From NCBI RefSeq assembly GCF_017329565.1, contig NZ_JAFMTT010000005.1: 64,000 bases of DNA, one strand, 5' to 3'. Positions 61,871 to 64,000 of the stretch are shown in pieces; position 1 is the stretch's first letter; each line of letters begins with the position of its first letter. The stretch comes from Alicyclobacillus mali (GTDB lineage: Bacteria > Bacillota > Bacilli > Alicyclobacillales > Alicyclobacillaceae). The notes beneath the pieces are model-generated. The model did no database searches and was not told the DNA's origin. It saw nothing but the letters and a program-made list of their open reading frames with translations. The position numbers and the translations under genes are program-made.

Positions 61871-62488
61871 TCACTTGGACGTCTGCGAGCCGCTCAACTG
61901 GGTGAGCGCCGACTGGATATCCCCATAGGCCGTGTCCTTCTTGCTGACGTTCTTCAGGCCCTGTTCCAGCGTCTGTTTCGCGAGGCTTGTCTCCTTCAAG
62001 GTGAGATACGCCTGCGCCAGCTGCCAGTATGCCCAGCCGTACGACGGATCCACCTGAATGGACTTCTGGTAGTACTGGATGGCTTCCTTCGGCTGATTCT
62101 CGCGCTCGCGGTACATGTTGCCGAGCGCGGTCAGCGCCAGACCGGACTTGGGATTCGCCTGCACGGCGCGCTTGAAGTACTGGATGGCGAGCGCCGTATT
62201 CCCGTTTGCGGACGCGCTGTCGGCCGCGTTCAACTGCGCCGCGAAGTTGGACGGCTGCTTGTCCGCGATGGCCGTGAGCCGCTTCAGGTTGGCGCTGCCC
62301 ACCTCGCTCGTCGGCGCCACCACGAGGTTGTTGTGGCCCTGTTGCACGACGGTGGTGTTGCTCTTCGCCGCGGGGCTTTGCACGGCCGTGTTCGCCGAAT
62401 TTGTCGTATTGTTGGCTGTGCCGCACCCTGCTACCAGGCCCACCATCAGTGCGGCACACCCAGCAGATACAACAAGCTTGCGATTCAT
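61871..62488 (-). CDS. TPR-repeat lipoprotein
   Basis: A 205-residue lipoprotein: lipobox VAGC (Cys22), an Asn/Thr/Ser-rich linker (about 25-50) and about four tetratricopeptide-like helical pairs (for example AIQYFKRAVQANPKSGLALTALGNMY and AIQYYQKSIQVDPSYGWAYWQLAQAY). Such proteins scaffold complexes at the outer face of the membrane; the partner is unknown. The ATG follows GGGAGGAG. It lies downstream of DUF1861 on the same strand, behind a strong hairpin. Confidence 0.82.
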   Translation of the reverse strand: MNRKLVVSAGCAALMVGLVAGCGTANNTTNSANTAVQSPAAKSNTTVVQQGHNNLVVAPTSEVGSANLKRLTAIADKQPSNFAAQLNAADSASANGNTALAIQYFKRAVQANPKSGLALTALGNMYRERENQPKEAIQYYQKSIQVDPSYGWAYWQLAQAYLTLKETSLAKQTLEQGLKNVSKKDTAYGDIQSALTQLSGSQTSK

Positions 62489-62566
62489 CCAATCTCCTCC
62501 CAAGGTCTCGACTTCTTGGACATTGTATCACAGCCTGGCCGCGCGCGAGAACGAACCCTGGTCCTC

Positions 62567-62616
62567 GCTCGAGATGGAGGCGCGACGGCTTCTTCCGTCA
62601 CGCCTCCATCTCGAGC
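62567..62616. repeat. Long hairpin overlapping the stop codon of the DUF1861 gene
   Basis: Arms 62567-62588 and 62595-62616 pair over 21 of 22 positions around a 6-nt loop. The 3' end of the DUF1861 coding sequence forms one arm, so its last codons are part of the structure. It probably terminates transcription or stabilises the mRNA end; no T-tract follows. Confidence 0.75.
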
Positions 62617-63566
62617 GGGCAGGGCGCGGCGACAGAAAACGGATCCGGGATGAGAATCCGCTGCGCTTCAGCGTCCGACACGCCGGCGTACAAATGCGCC
62701 GTGCCGTCCTCGTACCGCACAAGGCCGCCGCTGAACACCACATCCGCGAGTTCCGGCCGCTTCGCCTCGCCGCCCAGGAAATCGCTGCGCTCGGCGATGA
62801 CACGAACCGGCGTCACGACGTCCTCGTCGAAGTGAAGCGCGAAGCACATGGCCTTGTAATGGAGCGCGCCATCCTCGGAGCGATACGCGATGTGGCCCAA
62901 AACGCCGATGCTGCCGTCGTCGAGGCGCTGCGCCTCGTTCACGCCGCCCCACTCCCCGGGATGAAACCGATCCGGCAAAATTTCCGCCTTGAGAATGGAA
63001 TCCGGCGACAGATCATCGAGCGAAGACAAAATCGTCCACCCAATTTGCGCCTGGCCGCCGTACCTACTGCCGTTTGGGCGGGTGAACACGCCCACGCGCC
63101 CGTCCGGAAGCTCCACGAGGCGAATGTCCTTCATCCACTGCGGTCCGACGGCAAAAAGCCGCAGGTCCCCCACCGATTCACCGCGGTAAAACACGGTGCG
63201 GTATTCGATCTCGTAGTTGTGAAACGGATTCGTCCAGATCTCCACGCCGCCGAACACCAATTCCCCGTGGATGCGCGCGTGAAACGGGTCCTGCAGCCCG
63301 CGGAACGTCCGCACTTCTTCAACCCGAGACCACACGCCGTCCGGCGTCTCATGGAAAAAGATCACTTCGGAAAACTCACTGTCGCGTGGCTCCACGCGAG
63401 CCGGAATGACGGCCCGACCCTCATCGATCAGTGGCGCCGCGATGTTGTACACGTCGCGCCCGTCGACGCCGCGAAAGCGAATCTTCTCAGCTCGAAACAC
63501 CTGTCGATGCTGCCGATACTCCTGTGCAAGCCACTCGCATGGCTTCGCGGCACTGATGGATTTCAC
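62598..63566 (-). CDS. DUF1861 protein, probable five-bladed propeller carbohydrate enzyme
   Basis: A 322-residue protein matching DUF1861 over its length: NIAAPL, VIPARVEPRDSE, GLQDPF, GELVFGGVE, YRTVFYRG, MKDIRLVELPDGRVGVFTRP, EWGGVNEAQ and GVLGHIAYRS. The family has the glycosidase-like pattern of GH43/GH130 propellers, but no activity is established that I can cite. There is no signal peptide. The GTG start, 9 nt after GGGAG, is chosen; an ATG 30 nt upstream is possible. It overlaps the end of the preceding small frame. Confidence 0.78.
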   Translation of the reverse strand: MKSISAAKPCEWLAQEYRQHRQVFRAEKIRFRGVDGRDVYNIAAPLIDEGRAVIPARVEPRDSEFSEVIFFHETPDGVWSRVEEVRTFRGLQDPFHARIHGELVFGGVEIWTNPFHNYEIEYRTVFYRGESVGDLRLFAVGPQWMKDIRLVELPDGRVGVFTRPNGSRYGGQAQIGWTILSSLDDLSPDSILKAEILPDRFHPGEWGGVNEAQRLDDGSIGVLGHIAYRSEDGALHYKAMCFALHFDEDVVTPVRVIAERSDFLGGEAKRPELADVVFSGGLVRYEDGTAHLYAGVSDAEAQRILIPDPFSVAAPCPLEMEA

Positions 63567-63813
63567 CCTTGGGCACTCCCTTGATGTAGTACACATTGTA
63601 TGCAAAGCGACGCCGCCAACGCGCGCGAAACGAGGCGCGATCCGGCGGCTTGTACGAAAGACGCCGGCGTGCGCGAAAAAGTTCCTCATTCGCCCACGCG
63701 GCTCGCGCGGCGCGCAGACTTCCGACGGAATCAGCCCCAGCATACTGGCTTTGGCCCAGCGATTCAAGACCGAGCGTATTCCGTTTGGCCCGATCTCGCC
63801 GCGCGAAACGCAC
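63487..63813 (-). CDS. Hypothetical Arg-rich protein (108 aa), doubtful
   Basis: An open frame starting with GTG, 9 nt after AGGAGG, with coding-like G/C-rich third positions up to about residue 85. The product is strongly basic (ARRDRAKRN, RWRRRFAYN) with no motif I recognise. Its last 27 codons overlap the DUF1861 start, where only one frame is likely to be well conserved. It could be a real leader gene, a truncated gene or chance. Confidence 0.35.
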   Translation of the reverse strand: MRFARRDRAKRNTLGLESLGQSQYAGADSVGSLRAARAAWANEELFRARRRLSYKPPDRASFRARWRRRFAYNVYYIKGVPKGEIHQCREAMRVACTGVSAASTGVSS

Positions 63814-63861
63814 GGTAGCCCGCCTCCTGCCCAGACCGCGGTCTGGCCGCCCGCGTCAACC

Positions 63862-64000
63862 CTACGGATGGCGAATCGGCGCGCGAAACGCCGGCACGAT
63901 CGCCCGCTTTTCATCTGGCGAATGGGCTTGATGCAGCGCCGCGTCCGGGCCGGCCACAGCCGTCGCGCTCCCAGGCTGTGGCGACGGCGTCGCCGCCTGG
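63862..64000 (-). CDS. C-terminal end of an unidentified protein, cut by the right edge
   Basis: The last 45 codons of a minus-strand frame that enters at the window edge and stops with TAG at 63862-63864. The Pro/Ala/Gln-rich then charged sequence (ending AFRAPIRHP) shows no domain. Too short to assign. Confidence 0.35.
   Translation of the reverse strand, partial: QAATPSPQPGSATAVAGPDAALHQAHSPDEKRAIVPAFRAPIRHP

Overview
The window looks like a chromosomal segment of a GC-rich, spore-former-type Firmicute, most likely Alicyclobacillus or a close relative. This is inferred from strong AGGAGG-type ribosome sites with frequent GTG/TTG starts, Bacillus-style genes (ccdC, roc arginine catabolism, a sigma-54 regulator of the RocR type), intrinsic terminators, and Asn/Thr/Ser/Gly-rich secreted proteins. 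No rRNA, tRNA, CRISPR array, transposase or phage gene was found.

Layout. 1-4.4 kb: a minus-strand cell-wall operon (ccdC, D,D-carboxypeptidase, bifunctional penicillin-binding protein cut by the left edge). 4.6-7.8 kb: a large MMPL/RND exporter. 8.1-16.9 kb: a complete-looking upper 4-hydroxyphenylacetate (homoprotocatechuate) degradation cluster with its flavin reductase, MFS transporter and GntR/FCD regulator; three related operator-like palindromes link its transcription units. 17.1-19.4 kb: a GH3 beta-glucosidase interrupted by one in-frame amber codon. 19.5-20.4 kb: a stress-type SDR oxidoreductase. 20.4-25.9 kb: a three-gene secreted operon (DUF4855 protein, stalk-domain protein, peptidoglycan-binding glucosaminidase). 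25.9-26.9 kb: a gene-poor stretch with a promoter, a candidate small RNA and two terminators ahead of a His-rich protein.

27.0-44.0 kb is a sigma-54 island: rpoN itself, an amino-acid permease, a RocR-type activator, rocA-rocD-rocF, then a gabT-gabD-type pair with its own divergent sigma-54 activator. I see three textbook -24/-12 promoters (permease-rpoN, rocA, gabT). rpoN therefore appears to be transcribed from a promoter that its own product recognises. A GH130-type enzyme, a secreted transglutaminase-like protein and an Asn/Thr-rich lipoprotein sit between the roc and gab parts.

44-48 kb holds a GT-C glycosyltransferase and an Hrq1/MrfA-like helicase. 48.4-60.1 kb is a type IV pilus locus: pilD and pilT on the plus strand, and pilB, pilC, pilA, three minor pilins and pilM-N-O on the minus strand, headed by hom and a secreted retropepsin-like protease. 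61.3-64 kb carries panD, a TPR lipoprotein, a DUF1861 protein and two poorly supported fragments at the right edge.

Many long reading frames lie antisense to these genes; they are expected from the G/C-rich third codon positions and are not annotated. Starts were often moved to a GTG/TTG/ATG codon that sits 5-9 nt after a strong Shine-Dalgarno sequence.
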